DNA from: Streptomyces sp. WMMB 322
GTDB lineage: Bacteria > Actinomycetota > Actinomycetes > Streptomycetales > Streptomycetaceae
Assembly: GCF_900090145.1 (NCBI RefSeq)
Contig: NZ_FMHI01000002.1
Location: 186,001-250,000 of the forward strand
Direction: 5' to 3'
DNA: 64,000 nt
This document shows positions 51,607 to 61,760 of the stretch, piece by piece (position 1 is the first letter of the stretch; each line of letters begins with the position of its first letter). The position numbers were made by a program, and so were the translations under genes. Below the pieces are notes generated by a model that worked only from the letters and a program-made list of their open reading frames with translations, ran no database searches and had not been told where the DNA came from.

Positions 51607-53107
51607 CCTCGGGCTCCGTGCGCCCCCGCGGGTACGCCGGCGCGGGCGCGGGCCCGTCGGGGGCCACGGACGTTCCCGTCGGTGCGGTCGCACCTCCTGA
51701 GGCACCGGCCGCCGCCCGCCCCCGCCCGGAGGAGACGACCAGGGCGGCCAGCAGCGTCGTGACCGGCACCGAGGCGACCAGCCCGATCGAGCCGACGAGC
51801 GTGCGGACGATCTCCTCCGCCACGACCTCGCTCGTCGCCACGGCCGTCACGCCGCTGCGGGCTATGGAGAACAGCAGCATGAGGGGCAGCGCGGCGCCCG
51901 CGTAGGCCAGTACCAGGGTGTTGACCACCGAGGCGATGTGGTCGCGCCCGATGCGCATCGCCGCGCCGTACAGCTTCCGCCAGCCGGCGCCCGGATCGGC
52001 CTCCTTCAGTTCCCACACCGCCGAGGTCTGCGTGACCGTCACGTCGTCGAGCACGCCGAGCGAGCCGATCAGCACCCCTGCCAGCAGCAGGCCCTGGATG
52101 CCGATGCCGGGGAAGAGCCCGTGCACCAGGCCGGTCTGGTCGTCGGTGTTGCCCGTCAGATTCGCCCAGCCGATGAAGAGCGAACCGAGCACGCCGATCA
52201 GCAGCAGCGAGATCAGCGTTCCGAGCACGGCCACGGACGTACGGGCGGACAGCCCGTGGCACAGATACAGCGTCGCCAGCATGATCGCGCTGCCCCCGAC
52301 GACAGCCACCACCAGCGGATTCGAACCCTGGAGTATCGCCGGCAGGATGAACAGGCTCAGCACCGCGAAACTCAGCCCGAGACCCACCAGCGCCCGCACG
52401 CCGCGCAGCCGCCCCACCAGCACGACGAACAGCGCGAAGACGCCCGCGAGGACCACCATCGGCAGCTTCCGGTCGACGTCGATGACGCTGTAGCGCAACT
52501 CCTTCGGCGCCTTCGCCGCGTAGGCGACGACGACGTCCTGCCCGGCGGAGTAGGTGCGGGTGGCGTCGGGAGTGACGACCTCCGTGAACGTGGAGCCCTT
52601 GTCCTTGCCTGCGGTGACCTCGACGGTCGCCTTGCGGCACGCGCCGCCGGGCTTCCCGGTGCCGCCCTGGCCGCCGGCGCCCGCGGACTGGCCGGGGGCC
52701 TGGCCGGGCTGCTGCTGCCCGCCGGACGGCTGCGCGTTCACGTCCTCGCAGTCGACGACCCGCACCGCCGTGACACGTGCCGGCAGGGTGGGCCGGTCGA
52801 ATCCGACGCCGCTGGGCCCGCCCTTCTCGGGCAACCCGCCGGGCCACAGCAGGACGAGCCCCGCGACGACGGCCACGGCGAAGGGGATCAGAACCGCCGC
52901 GATGACCTTGCGCAGATGCCGGGAGACGGGAGCCGGGGGGCCGTGGGCGTGCGCGTGGGAGTGCCCGTGCTCGTGCGCACGCCCCTGCCGGCGCTGGTAC
53001 GCGAGCGCGGCGCGGCGTTCCTCGTCCCGCTCCTGTTCCGGAACCGGAGCGGGTTCGGGGGAGCCTGCTGCGTGCCGGTCCGTCCCGGACCTCGGAGTAG
53101 GAGTCAC
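51566..53107 (-). CDS. YibE/F family membrane protein
   Basis: A 513-residue transporter-like protein with about nine helices. The N-terminal tail is His-rich (HEHGHSHAHAHG), followed by a first helix, a soluble extracellular region with two cysteines (VVDCEDV and GACRKATVEVT) and then a run of helices including VLAGVFALFVVLVG and VAVVGGSAIMLATLYLCHGL, ending in LDDVTVTQTSAVWEL, the conserved YibE/F motif. Family function is unproven; the His tail could bind metal. GTG 53107 is near a CAATGAT -10-like box, suggesting a leaderless start. It is divergent from the thiC riboswitch. Confidence 0.85.
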   Translation of the reverse strand: MTPTPRSGTDRHAAGSPEPAPVPEQERDEERRAALAYQRRQGRAHEHGHSHAHAHGPPAPVSRHLRKVIAAVLIPFAVAVVAGLVLLWPGGLPEKGGPSGVGFDRPTLPARVTAVRVVDCEDVNAQPSGGQQQPGQAPGQSAGAGGQGGTGKPGGACRKATVEVTAGKDKGSTFTEVVTPDATRTYSAGQDVVVAYAAKAPKELRYSVIDVDRKLPMVVLAGVFALFVVLVGRLRGVRALVGLGLSFAVLSLFILPAILQGSNPLVVAVVGGSAIMLATLYLCHGLSARTSVAVLGTLISLLLIGVLGSLFIGWANLTGNTDDQTGLVHGLFPGIGIQGLLLAGVLIGSLGVLDDVTVTQTSAVWELKEADPGAGWRKLYGAAMRIGRDHIASVVNTLVLAYAGAALPLMLLFSIARSGVTAVATSEVVAEEIVRTLVGSIGLVASVPVTTLLAALVVSSGRGRAAAGASGGATAPTGTSVAPDGPAPAPAYPRGRTEPEVTTRRGGKRRKPK

Positions 53108-53194
53108 GCCCCGATCATTGCAAAGCCTCCGTCGAAGGGCGGTCTGTTCATCACCACCGTCATACGGCTAGCGTGGGAGTGCCTTTGCAATCGC

Positions 53195-55162
<1,968 letters not shown>

Positions 55163-55253
55163 CCTGCTCCCGGCTTTCCCGCTGACGCTCCGCCGGTGCC
55201 GCCGGCCTCGGGGAAGCCCCGAGTGACACCGAGCGGTGTCGACCGGCAGCAGC

Positions 55254-55300
55254 CTGCCCCCGGCCCGGCCCCGTTTTCGCGGGGCCCGGCCCGGGGGCAG
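55254..55300 (+). terminator. 20-bp near-perfect hairpin after thiC
   Basis: Arms 55254-55273 and about 55278-55300 pair with one bulge, with CGTTTTCG at the loop. It lies 91 bases after the thiC stop. Confidence 0.8.
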
Positions 55301-55416
55301 CGCTGTTCTTCCGGCTGCGGGGCGGAACTTGGGGGCGGTACGGGAGGGGGCGGCACCGAGTGCACGGACCGGAGCCGGCAGGGCTCGACGGCCGAACCCG
55401 AACCCCCTTGCAGGGC

Positions 55417-55457
55417 GGGGCGGTTCGAGGCTCCCCCCTCATGCCTCGAACCGCCCC
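55417..55457. terminator. 14-bp perfect hairpin
   Basis: GGGGCGGTTCGAGG (55417-55430) pairs perfectly with CCTCGAACCGCCCC (55444-55457) over 13 bases. Its proximity to the AT-rich dyad suggests a second terminator, or a boundary ahead of a promoter. Confidence 0.65.
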
Positions 55458-55527
55458 CGTGGCGGCTCAACGCGCGAAGAACCGTCCATTCCAGATTAGT
55501 TGACTCTGCGTCAGTGTCCAGTGACAG

Positions 55528-55551
55528 AGAGGATATTATCGATATACCTCT
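55528..55551. promoter_or_regulatory. AT-rich inverted repeat, candidate operator
   Basis: AGAGGATAT (55528-55536) and ATATACCTCT (55542-55551) form an inverted repeat with one extra base in the right arm, centred on TATCGATA, in DNA otherwise over 70 percent G+C. PadR-type regulators often bind ATATCGATAT-like dyads, but no such gene is in the window. Confidence 0.45.
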
Positions 55552-55613
55552 GTGGAGATATTCGCCACGCCCTGTGCACGTTTCCGGGACCGGGGGCTCC
55601 GCCGGGGTCGCAG

Positions 55614-55656
55614 GTACGGATGTCCGTACACCCGCCGCGGATGTCCGTACACCCGC
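55614..55656. promoter_or_regulatory. palindrome and 21-bp direct repeat before Nudix gene
   Basis: GTACGGATGTCCGTAC (55614-55629) is a near-complete palindrome (7-bp arms, two central bases). CGGATGTCCGTACACCCGC occurs twice, at 55617-55635 and 55638-55656. It lies about 50-90 bases before the Nudix ATG and could be an operator. Confidence 0.45.
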
Positions 55657-55705
55657 GGCGGGCAATCAGGGTTTGATACGGCACGCCGCGGGCCAGACGT
55701 CATCC

Positions 55706-56206
55706 ATGACCCATGAACGTCCCGTGGTCAAGCGCACCGCCCGCGCCCTCCTCCTCGACTCGGACGGCACCGGCACACCCCGCCTCGTCCTGATCAAACG
55801 CACCAAGCCCGGCCGCGAGCCGTACTGGATCACTCCCGGCGGCGGCGTGGAGCCGGGCGTGGACGGCACCGTGATCGACGCCCTGCACCGCGAGGTCGAC
55901 GAGGAACTCGGGGCGAAGGTCACGGACGTGGTCCCCGCCTTCGTCGACACGGTCCCGCACACCACCGAGGACGGCGAGGAAGGCGTGAAGGTGCAGCACT
56001 TCTTCGTCTGCCGCCTCGAGTCGATGGACCTCTCACGCAGGCACGGCCCCGAAGTGGACGAGCCGTGCGGCCTGTACGAATTCGTACGGGTGCCCTTCAC
56101 GCGGCAGGGCATCGCGTCCGTCGACGTCGTGCCTCCCACGCTGAGCGCATACCTCGACAAGAACATCGAAGGCGTACTGGCGCTCCTCGCCCCCGACATG
56201 GGATGA
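55706..56206 (+). CDS. Nudix hydrolase
   Basis: A 166-residue Nudix hydrolase. The Nudix box is complete: GGGVEPGVDGTVIDALHREVDEELGA (Gly, REVxEEL). It hydrolyses a nucleoside diphosphate linked to another group; substrate not predictable. The N terminus (MTHERPVVKRTARALLLDSDG) is normal, but ATG 55706 has no ribosome site and no clear -10 box. A pair of 21-bp repeats lies upstream. It is convergent with the PNPOx-family gene. Confidence 0.85.
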   Translation: MTHERPVVKRTARALLLDSDGTGTPRLVLIKRTKPGREPYWITPGGGVEPGVDGTVIDALHREVDEELGAKVTDVVPAFVDTVPHTTEDGEEGVKVQHFFVCRLESMDLSRRHGPEVDEPCGLYEFVRVPFTRQGIASVDVVPPTLSAYLDKNIEGVLALLAPDMG

Positions 56207-56252
56207 GCCGCCGGGGGCGCGCCCGGGGAGACCCGCGTTGCCGCCGCTCCCC

Positions 56253-57698
56253 TCAGCCGAACCAGCCCTCGAAGGGCCCGGTTTCTCTCACGCCGCGTCG
56301 CTGCGCCTCCGCCAGCGCACGCTCGGCCTCCTGACGCCACGCCTCGGGGTCGGAACCGCTCACGGGGAAGCCCGCGGACTGCGCGGCACGTGCGGCGAGC
56401 GCTCCGGAGGCCCCGTCCATCGCCGTCGCTCCGGTCTGCTCGCGGGATTCGGCGGAGGCCGCGGCGGCCGGTGAAGCCGAGGATGCGGACGAAGGCTCCG
56501 CACCGTCGGGCGCCGCACCGTCGGGCGCCGCAACGTCGGGCGACTCCAGGGCCGGGGAGCGCCGCTGCTCCGGAACGCTGCCGGCCATGAAGGAGATGCG
56601 CTGCTCCGTCACCCCGGCCTCCCGGGGAACGGAGTCGACCTCCAGTACGTCGCCCGCCCTGCGGGAGGCGGAAGGGGAGACTGCGTCCGCGCGGCCCTCT
56701 TCCCGTGTGTGGCCCGGCAGTTCGCCGTGCGGGGCCGGGAAGGACGACGACGCCGAAGGGGAGGCGGAGGACGGCAGCGAGGACGCCGGCTCCGAAGGGG
56801 ACGATGAGGACGACGCAGACGATGAGGAGGGAGAGGACGACGAGGACGGCGAAGAGGAGGACGGGACGAAGAGCGACGGCCCGGCCCTCTCCCCGGTCTC
56901 CTGCCGCACCGGCGACGCGGGCTCCTGCCGCACCGGCGACGGGGTCTCCTCGCGCCGCGCATGCTCACGTGCCCCGGCTCCGGCCGCGTCCGACGCGACC
57001 CGCTCGCGCGCGTCGCGCGCCGTGCCGAAGAAGTCGCCGCCCTTGCGCTTGTAGTCGTCCGTGCCCCAGTCGCGGGCGGTGCGCCGCGGCGCCTTCTGCA
57101 TCTGCGGTATGTGCTTCGCGCAGTGGATGTAGGCCTCTTCGACCTCGACCCGCACCCACAGCTGTGCCCGCCGGCCCGGCACGGGGTCCTCGGCCAGGTG
57201 CGGATACGAGGCGCGAAGTTCCGCGTCCTCGAAGATGGCGGCCCGGCCGTTGATGTGCAGGCCGATGCCCGCCCGGGTGAAGTCGATCAGCATGATGCCC
57301 AGGTGCGGGTTCTCCTGGATGTTGCCGAGGCTGGCGTTCACGCCGTTGCCGCGGTACTCCGGGTAGGCCAGCATCCGTTCGCCCAGCACCTGGAGGAACC
57401 CGGCCGGACCGGCGCGGAAGCTGCTGTCGCACTCGCCGGAGGCGTCCGCGGTGGCCAGGAAGAACATCTCCTGACGCTCCACGAACTCCCGCATCCGGTC
57501 GTTGAGATGGTCGAGGACCTGCTCGTTGTAGAAGCGCTCCGCGCGGTCGGACGTGCCGAGCCGGCGCTGGAGCACCCGCTCTCCGTCACTGCCCGGCCGG
57601 TGCCGTCGTCCCTCGGGTGCCGCCCTGTCGTGTTCGTGCTCGTGCCGCGTCCGTGAGTCCTGCCCGACCCACGGACGTGGCTCCTCCGCCTCAGCCAC
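56253..57698 (-). CDS. PNPOx-fold (pyridoxamine 5'-phosphate oxidase-like) protein with long Ser-rich tail
   Basis: A 481-residue protein. Residues about 50-215 are a split-barrel flavin/heme-binding domain of the PNPOx superfamily: MREFVERQEMFFLATADASGECDSSFRAGPAGFLQVL, AYPEYRGNGVNASLGNIQENPHLGIMLIDFTRAGIGLHINGRAAIFED. The remaining 260 residues are low complexity, with long poly-Ser runs, ending in an EAWRQEAERALAEAQRR helix. Such tails are not part of the enzyme fold. Start GTG 57698 follows AAGGGG about nine bases upstream; upstream DNA is an 18-bp repeat region, so the exact start is uncertain. Role unknown. The globin-reductase gene lies upstream on the same strand. Confidence 0.75.
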   Translation of the reverse strand: MAEAEEPRPWVGQDSRTRHEHEHDRAAPEGRRHRPGSDGERVLQRRLGTSDRAERFYNEQVLDHLNDRMREFVERQEMFFLATADASGECDSSFRAGPAGFLQVLGERMLAYPEYRGNGVNASLGNIQENPHLGIMLIDFTRAGIGLHINGRAAIFEDAELRASYPHLAEDPVPGRRAQLWVRVEVEEAYIHCAKHIPQMQKAPRRTARDWGTDDYKRKGGDFFGTARDARERVASDAAGAGAREHARREETPSPVRQEPASPVRQETGERAGPSLFVPSSSSPSSSSSPSSSSASSSSSPSEPASSLPSSASPSASSSFPAPHGELPGHTREEGRADAVSPSASRRAGDVLEVDSVPREAGVTEQRISFMAGSVPEQRRSPALESPDVAAPDGAAPDGAEPSSASSASPAAAASAESREQTGATAMDGASGALAARAAQSAGFPVSGSDPEAWRQEAERALAEAQRRGVRETGPFEGWFG

Positions 57699-57723
57699 GC
57701 CGCTGACCCCTTCCCCTTCCTCT

Positions 57724-57777
57724 TTCCTGCTGTCGCTCGCGTTCCTGCTGTCGCTCGCGTTCCTGCTCCCGCCCGCG
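57724..57777 (-). repeat. three 18-bp tandem repeats upstream of the PNPOx gene
   Basis: TTCCTGCTGTCGCTCGCG occurs at 57724-57741 and 57742-57759, with a diverged third copy to 57777. They lie 26 bases beyond the chosen start, in a stretch that could be coding only if the start is further upstream. Confidence 0.75.
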
Positions 57778-57900
57778 TTCCCTTTCCAGTGCGCCCGGCG
57801 CCGCCCTCCTGTTACGCCCGGGAGCCTCGCGCGTGCCGGTGACGGCGCCGCGCGGGTGCGTCTCCCGCGCCCGGCCAGCCGGGACCCGGTCCGTACGGGC

Positions 57901-59724
57901 TCATCCGGACGTCCGCTCACCGCTGAGGATCAGCTCCGCCAGCGAGTCGTGCCGTATCCGTTCGGCAGGAACACCCGAGGCCACCAGCGCATCGACGCCA
58001 CTGCGGATCAGGCCGGGCGGGCCCGAGAGGTAGCCGTCGTACGCGGACCACGGCCCGTGCTGCCGCACGGCGTCCGGGAGCTGCCCCGCGAGCGCGTTCG
58101 CGAACGCCGACCCGGGCGGGGTGGCGACCACGGGACGCACGGAGAGCCAGCGGTGCTCGCGCTCCAGCCGCATCATCGTGTCCAGGTCGTAGAGATCGTG
58201 GTCGCTGCGCGCGCCGTAGAAGACCTCGACGGGTCGGGAACGGCCGTGCTGCGCGACATCCTCCACCAGTGCCCTGATGGGGGCTATCCCTGTGCCGCCG
58301 CCGACGCAGAGCATCCCGCTGTCGGTGTCGTGGTCCACGGTCATGTTTCCGGCCGGCGGGCCCAGGCGCAGCACATCGCCGGGGCGGGCCCGGTTCACGA
58401 GCGCGCTGGAGACCCACCCGGTGGGGACGGCCTTCACATGGAAGGTGAGCAGCCCGTCGGAGCGCGGCGAGGACGCGAAGGAGTAGTGCCGCCACACGCG
58501 CGGCCACCAGGGCGTCTCGACGCTGGTGTACTGGCCCGCGAGGAACGGGTACGGCTGGTCCGGCCGGAGAGTGATCACGGCGATCTCCGACGTGCGCAGC
58601 TCGTGCGAGACGACCTCGGCGTTCCACCAGGCCGGTGCGCGCTGCGCGTCTTCGGCGGCGGCATCGATCATGACCTGCGAGATCGTCGTGTAGGCGCGGA
58701 CCCAGGCCTGCTCGGTCTCGGGGCTCCAGCTCTTCGGCGCGTACTGGGCGAGGGCGCCCAGCAGGCATTCGCCCACGGCGGGATAGTGCTCGGGGAGCGT
58801 TCCGTACTTGCGGTGACCGCGGCCCAGGCCCGACAGGTATTCGGACAGCGCGTCCGCCTCGTCGGCCAGCTGCACTGCGGTGAGCAGCGCCCTGAAGAGG
58901 CGGTCGCGCTGCGAGTCCATCGACGCGGGGAAGAGGTCGCGAAGCTGGGGCTGCTGGACGAAGAGCAGCGCGTAGAAGTACGCGGTGGCCGCGTCGGCCC
59001 GGGGCTCGACCTCTTCGAGCGTCCTGCGTATCAGCTCGGCGTCCTCCGGCCCGGCCGCCTGCGCGGGCGGCGGCGCGGGCGGCGGCGCCGGAGCGGCTTC
59101 GTACGGATCGGGGGCGCTTCGGGGCTGCGGCTGTCTCTCGGCCTGCGGGCGGGAGGCGGGCGGTGTCCGGCCGGGCCCGGGAGGCGGCGAGTGGGGCGGG
59201 GACTGGGGCCGGGGGGCGGCCGCCGGGGCGGCGGTCCCGTTGCCGCCGTACTGGGCCGGTGCCGGATGTTCCCGCGGCGCCTCCGGGCCGCCGCCGTACC
59301 AGGCGCCGGGTGCGGGCGCTCCGCGCTCCTCCTCGCCGGTGCGGGCGGGGCCGGTGCCGGCGGCGTACGGGTCCGGCGGCGCGGGCACCGGCTCCGCGGC
59401 CTCTTCGGGCGTCTCGGCCCAGCGCGCCCGGCCGGCTCCGGTGCCGTCGACGATGGGGCTCAGCGGCCGGACGGTCCAGCCTCCGTCGCCCACCGGGCGG
59501 CGGGCGGGCCCGCGCTGCTCGTTCTGCCCGCCGGGCTGCCTGTTCTGCTCGGGGCCCCGCTGCGTCCGCTGCCTCTGCTCGTCCTGCTGATCGTGCTGGT
59601 CCTGCTCTTGGGACGCTGCTGCTTCCGTGGCAGGCCGTGAGCGGGTGAACCAGCCCCAGCCGCTGTCGTCGTCTCTTCTGCCGTCCCCCGCGGACGGACC
59701 GTTTCCGGCCGATGTGGTCGTCAT
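57901..59724 (-). CDS. globin and FAD/NAD(P)-reductase fusion with disordered N terminus (flavohemoglobin-like)
   Basis: A 607-residue protein. The first 225 residues are Pro/Gly/Gln-rich and disordered. A globin domain follows: EDAELIRRTLEEVEPRADAATAYFYALLFVQQPQLRDLFPASM, then the proximal His in LGRGHRKYGTLPEHYPAVGECLL. Then an FAD-binding segment (RHYSFASSPR, FHVKAVPTGWVSSALV) and an NAD(P)-binding part (MLCVGGGTGIAPIRALVED) end the protein. Flavohemoglobins oxidise nitric oxide to nitrate using oxygen and NAD(P)H; whether this one does depends on residues that need a structure check. ATG 59724 has GAGGCAG upstream. Promoter TTGTGT/TATGGT lies about 120 bases upstream. Confidence 0.88.
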   Translation of the reverse strand: MTTTSAGNGPSAGDGRRDDDSGWGWFTRSRPATEAAASQEQDQHDQQDEQRQRTQRGPEQNRQPGGQNEQRGPARRPVGDGGWTVRPLSPIVDGTGAGRARWAETPEEAAEPVPAPPDPYAAGTGPARTGEEERGAPAPGAWYGGGPEAPREHPAPAQYGGNGTAAPAAAPRPQSPPHSPPPGPGRTPPASRPQAERQPQPRSAPDPYEAAPAPPPAPPPAQAAGPEDAELIRRTLEEVEPRADAATAYFYALLFVQQPQLRDLFPASMDSQRDRLFRALLTAVQLADEADALSEYLSGLGRGHRKYGTLPEHYPAVGECLLGALAQYAPKSWSPETEQAWVRAYTTISQVMIDAAAEDAQRAPAWWNAEVVSHELRTSEIAVITLRPDQPYPFLAGQYTSVETPWWPRVWRHYSFASSPRSDGLLTFHVKAVPTGWVSSALVNRARPGDVLRLGPPAGNMTVDHDTDSGMLCVGGGTGIAPIRALVEDVAQHGRSRPVEVFYGARSDHDLYDLDTMMRLEREHRWLSVRPVVATPPGSAFANALAGQLPDAVRQHGPWSAYDGYLSGPPGLIRSGVDALVASGVPAERIRHDSLAELILSGERTSG

Positions 59725-59848
59725 GGTCTGCCTCGCCTCGAACTCGTACGAAGAATCTGCGCAGCACGCATTCGGAACGCGTTCTGGTGGTGCCGCCCCC
59801 TGACACCGACTGCGGAATCTCTGCCGTACCGCGCGCGATGCGGAGTCG

Positions 59849-59876
59849 ACCATACCGTTATCACTTCGCCACACAA
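59849..59876 (-). promoter_or_regulatory. promoter of the globin-reductase gene
   Basis: On the minus strand TTGTGT (59876-59871) and TATGGT (59854-59849) are separated by 16 bases. A palindrome GAACGCGTTC (59775-59784) lies in the resulting leader. Confidence 0.45.
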
Positions 59877-59927
59877 GTCCCATCCGGGCAGGGGGCGAAT
59901 TACGTGACGTGCACCACTCGCGGGGAA

Positions 59928-60716
59928 CTACCGACTCTTGCGGACAAGTCCGTAGGCCTCACGAAGATCTTTTCCCACGTACTCGGCGGTGGCGAGGTCT
60001 CTGACGTGGCTGTCGGCATTCACCGCCACCGACACCGGCACCGCGGCGAACAGCGCCGCGTCCGACATCGAGTCGCCGTAGGCCACGCATTCGTTTCTCG
60101 ATACACCGAATTCCGCGCAGAGTTCGTCCGCTATCCGTACCTTGGCCTCCGCTGAGAGAATCCCGGCCGGATCCGGTTGCCGCCGGAAGGGGACGGCGGG
60201 CCAGCGGGAGCCGTACGTGGCGTCCACGCCTCCGCCTTCGGCGCCCCCGTCGTCCGTACCACCGGTCCTCGCACCGGTGCGGAGGGCGCCGGCCGGATCA
60301 CCCGGTGAGGTGCTCGGAGCATGCGGAAGTTCCGGGGAACGCGACGGCGGAGCCCGGTGAAGCAGTCTGCCGACGAAGAAATCCGGCGAGAGCGATATCA
60401 CGGCGGAGCGCTCGCCACGCTCGCGGATCTCCGCCCACACTTCGCGAATTCCCGAAAGCCACGGGGCTCCCATGAAAGCCGCGGTAATGTGATCCTCCGT
60501 CAGTTCCGACCACAGCGCGCAGGCGCGGCCGGCGAAATCCGGCGGCGTCATTCCCCCTGCGGCGAAGGCCAGTTCGAGCTCGCGAATCTCCGCGTCGAGG
60601 CCGAGTTGACGTGAAATCTCCACGGCCGCCGAAGAACCGTGGATCAACGTCCCGTCGAGGTCGAAGAGATGAAGCCTGGGCGGACGCCCTGACGACCGGG
60701 AGAACGAAGAGGCCAT
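59928..60716 (-). CDS. HAD-IB family phosphatase
   Basis: A 262-residue HAD phosphatase of the PSPase-like IB type: LHLFDLDGTLIHGSSAAVEISRQLGLDAEI (nucleophile), AVISLSPDFFVG, and AYGDSMSDAALFAAV (motif III/IV). A long Gly/Ala/Ser-rich insertion (about residues 120-175) separates the cap region from the end. Related IB enzymes dephosphorylate phosphoserine or similar small compounds. The start is ATG 60716; a -10 box TACGAT (minus, 60729-60724) ends seven bases before it, so the mRNA is probably leaderless. Confidence 0.85.
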   Translation of the reverse strand: MASSFSRSSGRPPRLHLFDLDGTLIHGSSAAVEISRQLGLDAEIRELELAFAAGGMTPPDFAGRACALWSELTEDHITAAFMGAPWLSGIREVWAEIRERGERSAVISLSPDFFVGRLLHRAPPSRSPELPHAPSTSPGDPAGALRTGARTGGTDDGGAEGGGVDATYGSRWPAVPFRRQPDPAGILSAEAKVRIADELCAEFGVSRNECVAYGDSMSDAALFAAVPVSVAVNADSHVRDLATAEYVGKDLREAYGLVRKSR

Positions 60717-60723
60717 ACCGCCG

Positions 60724-60729
60724 ATCGTA
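60724..60729 (-). promoter_or_regulatory. -10 box of leaderless HAD-IB gene
   Basis: TACGAT on the minus strand, seven bases before ATG 60716. Confidence 0.5.
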
Positions 60730-61015
60730 GTGCGGACCCGTGAACCGGCCGAGGCCGCTGCGAGCCGGCCGCCGGAGAGACGGGCCCGCCGGCACGGCCG
60801 GACGCCGGGACGACGAGGACGCGGGACGACAAGGGCGCGGACAGAGGTGAGCGCGAAACGACGTGCGGAGTCGCACTGCGACCGATGCAACAAGCGTGCG
60901 GTCAGGGCGGGTTCGTTGCGAAAACCGGCCCAACACCGCAGAGCCCGCAGACGTTGCACACAAGCCCGGTTGCGCACTTTCCGACCGAGTCCAACCTCTG
61001 GCCAATACCGGGGCG

Positions 61016-61021
61016 TAAGCT
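61016..61021 (+). promoter_or_regulatory. -10 box of leaderless GNAT gene
   Basis: TAAGCT fits TANNNT and lies six bases before ATG 61028. Confidence 0.45.
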
Positions 61022-61027
61022 GCGATC

Positions 61028-61543
61028 ATGAGCACCGGGACCCCATCCACGCCGTCAAAGCCGTCGTCACCGGCAGCGGCACCGTCACCGTCGAGGCCGA
61101 TCACCATGCGGCGCGCGACGGCCGGCGACGTACCGGCCCTCGTCTCCATGCTCGCCGACGACCACCTCGGCGCCCAACGGGAGAGCCCCGACGAACCCGC
61201 CGTCTACCGCGAGGCGTTCGACCGCATCGACGCGGACCCGCACCAGCACCTCGTCGTCGCGGAACGCGAGGGCCGTCCCGTCGGCACTCTCCAACTCACC
61301 GTCATCCCCGGCCTGTCCAGGAAGGGATCGAGCCGCGCCCTCATCGAGGGGGTCCGCGTCCGCGCGGACGTACGCGGTGACGGCCTCGGCAGCAGACTGA
61401 TCCAGTGGGCCGTCGACGAGGCCCGCCGCCAGGGCTGCGCCATCGTGCAGCTCACCTCCGACGCCACGCGCATCGAAGCCCACCGCTTCTACGAACGGCT
61501 CGGCTTCGAAGCGTCCCACCTGGGCTTCAAGATGCAGCTCTGA
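61028..61543 (+). CDS. GNAT family N-acetyltransferase
   Basis: A 171-residue acetyltransferase: after a Ser/Pro-rich start (residues 1-24), RPITMRRATAGDVPALVSMLADDHLG, a central strand HLVVAEREGRPVGTLQLTVIPG, the acetyl-CoA loop VRADVRGDGLGSRLIQWAVDEARRQGC (Q/RxxGxG/A) and the end ATRIEAHRFYERLGFEASHLGFKMQL. Substrate unknown. It starts right after a -10 box, consistent with a leaderless transcript. An 18-bp duplication repeats its last three codons and stop. Confidence 0.9.
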   Translation: MSTGTPSTPSKPSSPAAAPSPSRPITMRRATAGDVPALVSMLADDHLGAQRESPDEPAVYREAFDRIDADPHQHLVVAEREGRPVGTLQLTVIPGLSRKGSSRALIEGVRVRADVRGDGLGSRLIQWAVDEARRQGCAIVQLTSDATRIEAHRFYERLGFEASHLGFKMQL

Positions 61544-61566
61544 CGCAGGATGCAGCTCTGACGCGG
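61531..61566 (+). repeat. 18-bp duplication across the GNAT stop codon
   Basis: GATGCAGCTCTGACGCAG (61531-61548) is repeated as GATGCAGCTCTGACGCGG (61549-61566). The stop TGA is thus present twice in the same frame. Confidence 0.8.
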
Positions 61567-61694
61567 CGGATTCCGTCGTCGGGGCGTCGGCCTGCGGACG
61601 GGCGTCGACCTTCGAGCGGGCGTCGGCCCGGAGCGGGAGCTCGGCGCCAACGAGACGTGCGCTTGCCGGCCGCGCTCAAGTCCCCTCTGATTGA

Positions 61695-61760
61695 CCGGTC
61701 CTGCTCACCGGTCCTGTTCACCGGTCCTGTTCGCCGGTCCTGTTCGCCGGTTCTGATTCA
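61695..61760. repeat. five 13-bp tandem repeats across the HxlR stop
   Basis: Units CCGGTCCTGCTCA, CCGGTCCTGTTCA, CCGGTCCTGTTCG (twice) and CCGGTTCTGATTCA (one base longer) run from 61695 to 61760. They cover the last codons and stop (61718) of the regulator gene. Because 13 is not a multiple of 3, a change in unit number would shift the frame. Confidence 0.85.

Larger units (their letters stand above)
55163..55705. other. 543-base spacer with terminators, palindromes and AT-rich dyad
   Basis: No gene is credible. It holds two strong hairpins after thiC (55254-55300, 55417-55457), an AT-rich dyad at 55528-55551, an inverted GTCAGTGTCCAGTGAC at 55510-55525, and a palindrome plus two 21-bp repeats at 55614-55656 before the Nudix gene. 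Confidence 0.65.
60717..61027. other. 311-base divergent spacer with two leaderless promoters
   Basis: No gene is seen. Left end: TACGAT for the HAD-IB gene (minus, 60729-60724). Right end: TAAGCT (61016-61021) for the acetyltransferase gene. The middle is moderately AT-rich with no recognised motif. Confidence 0.5.
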
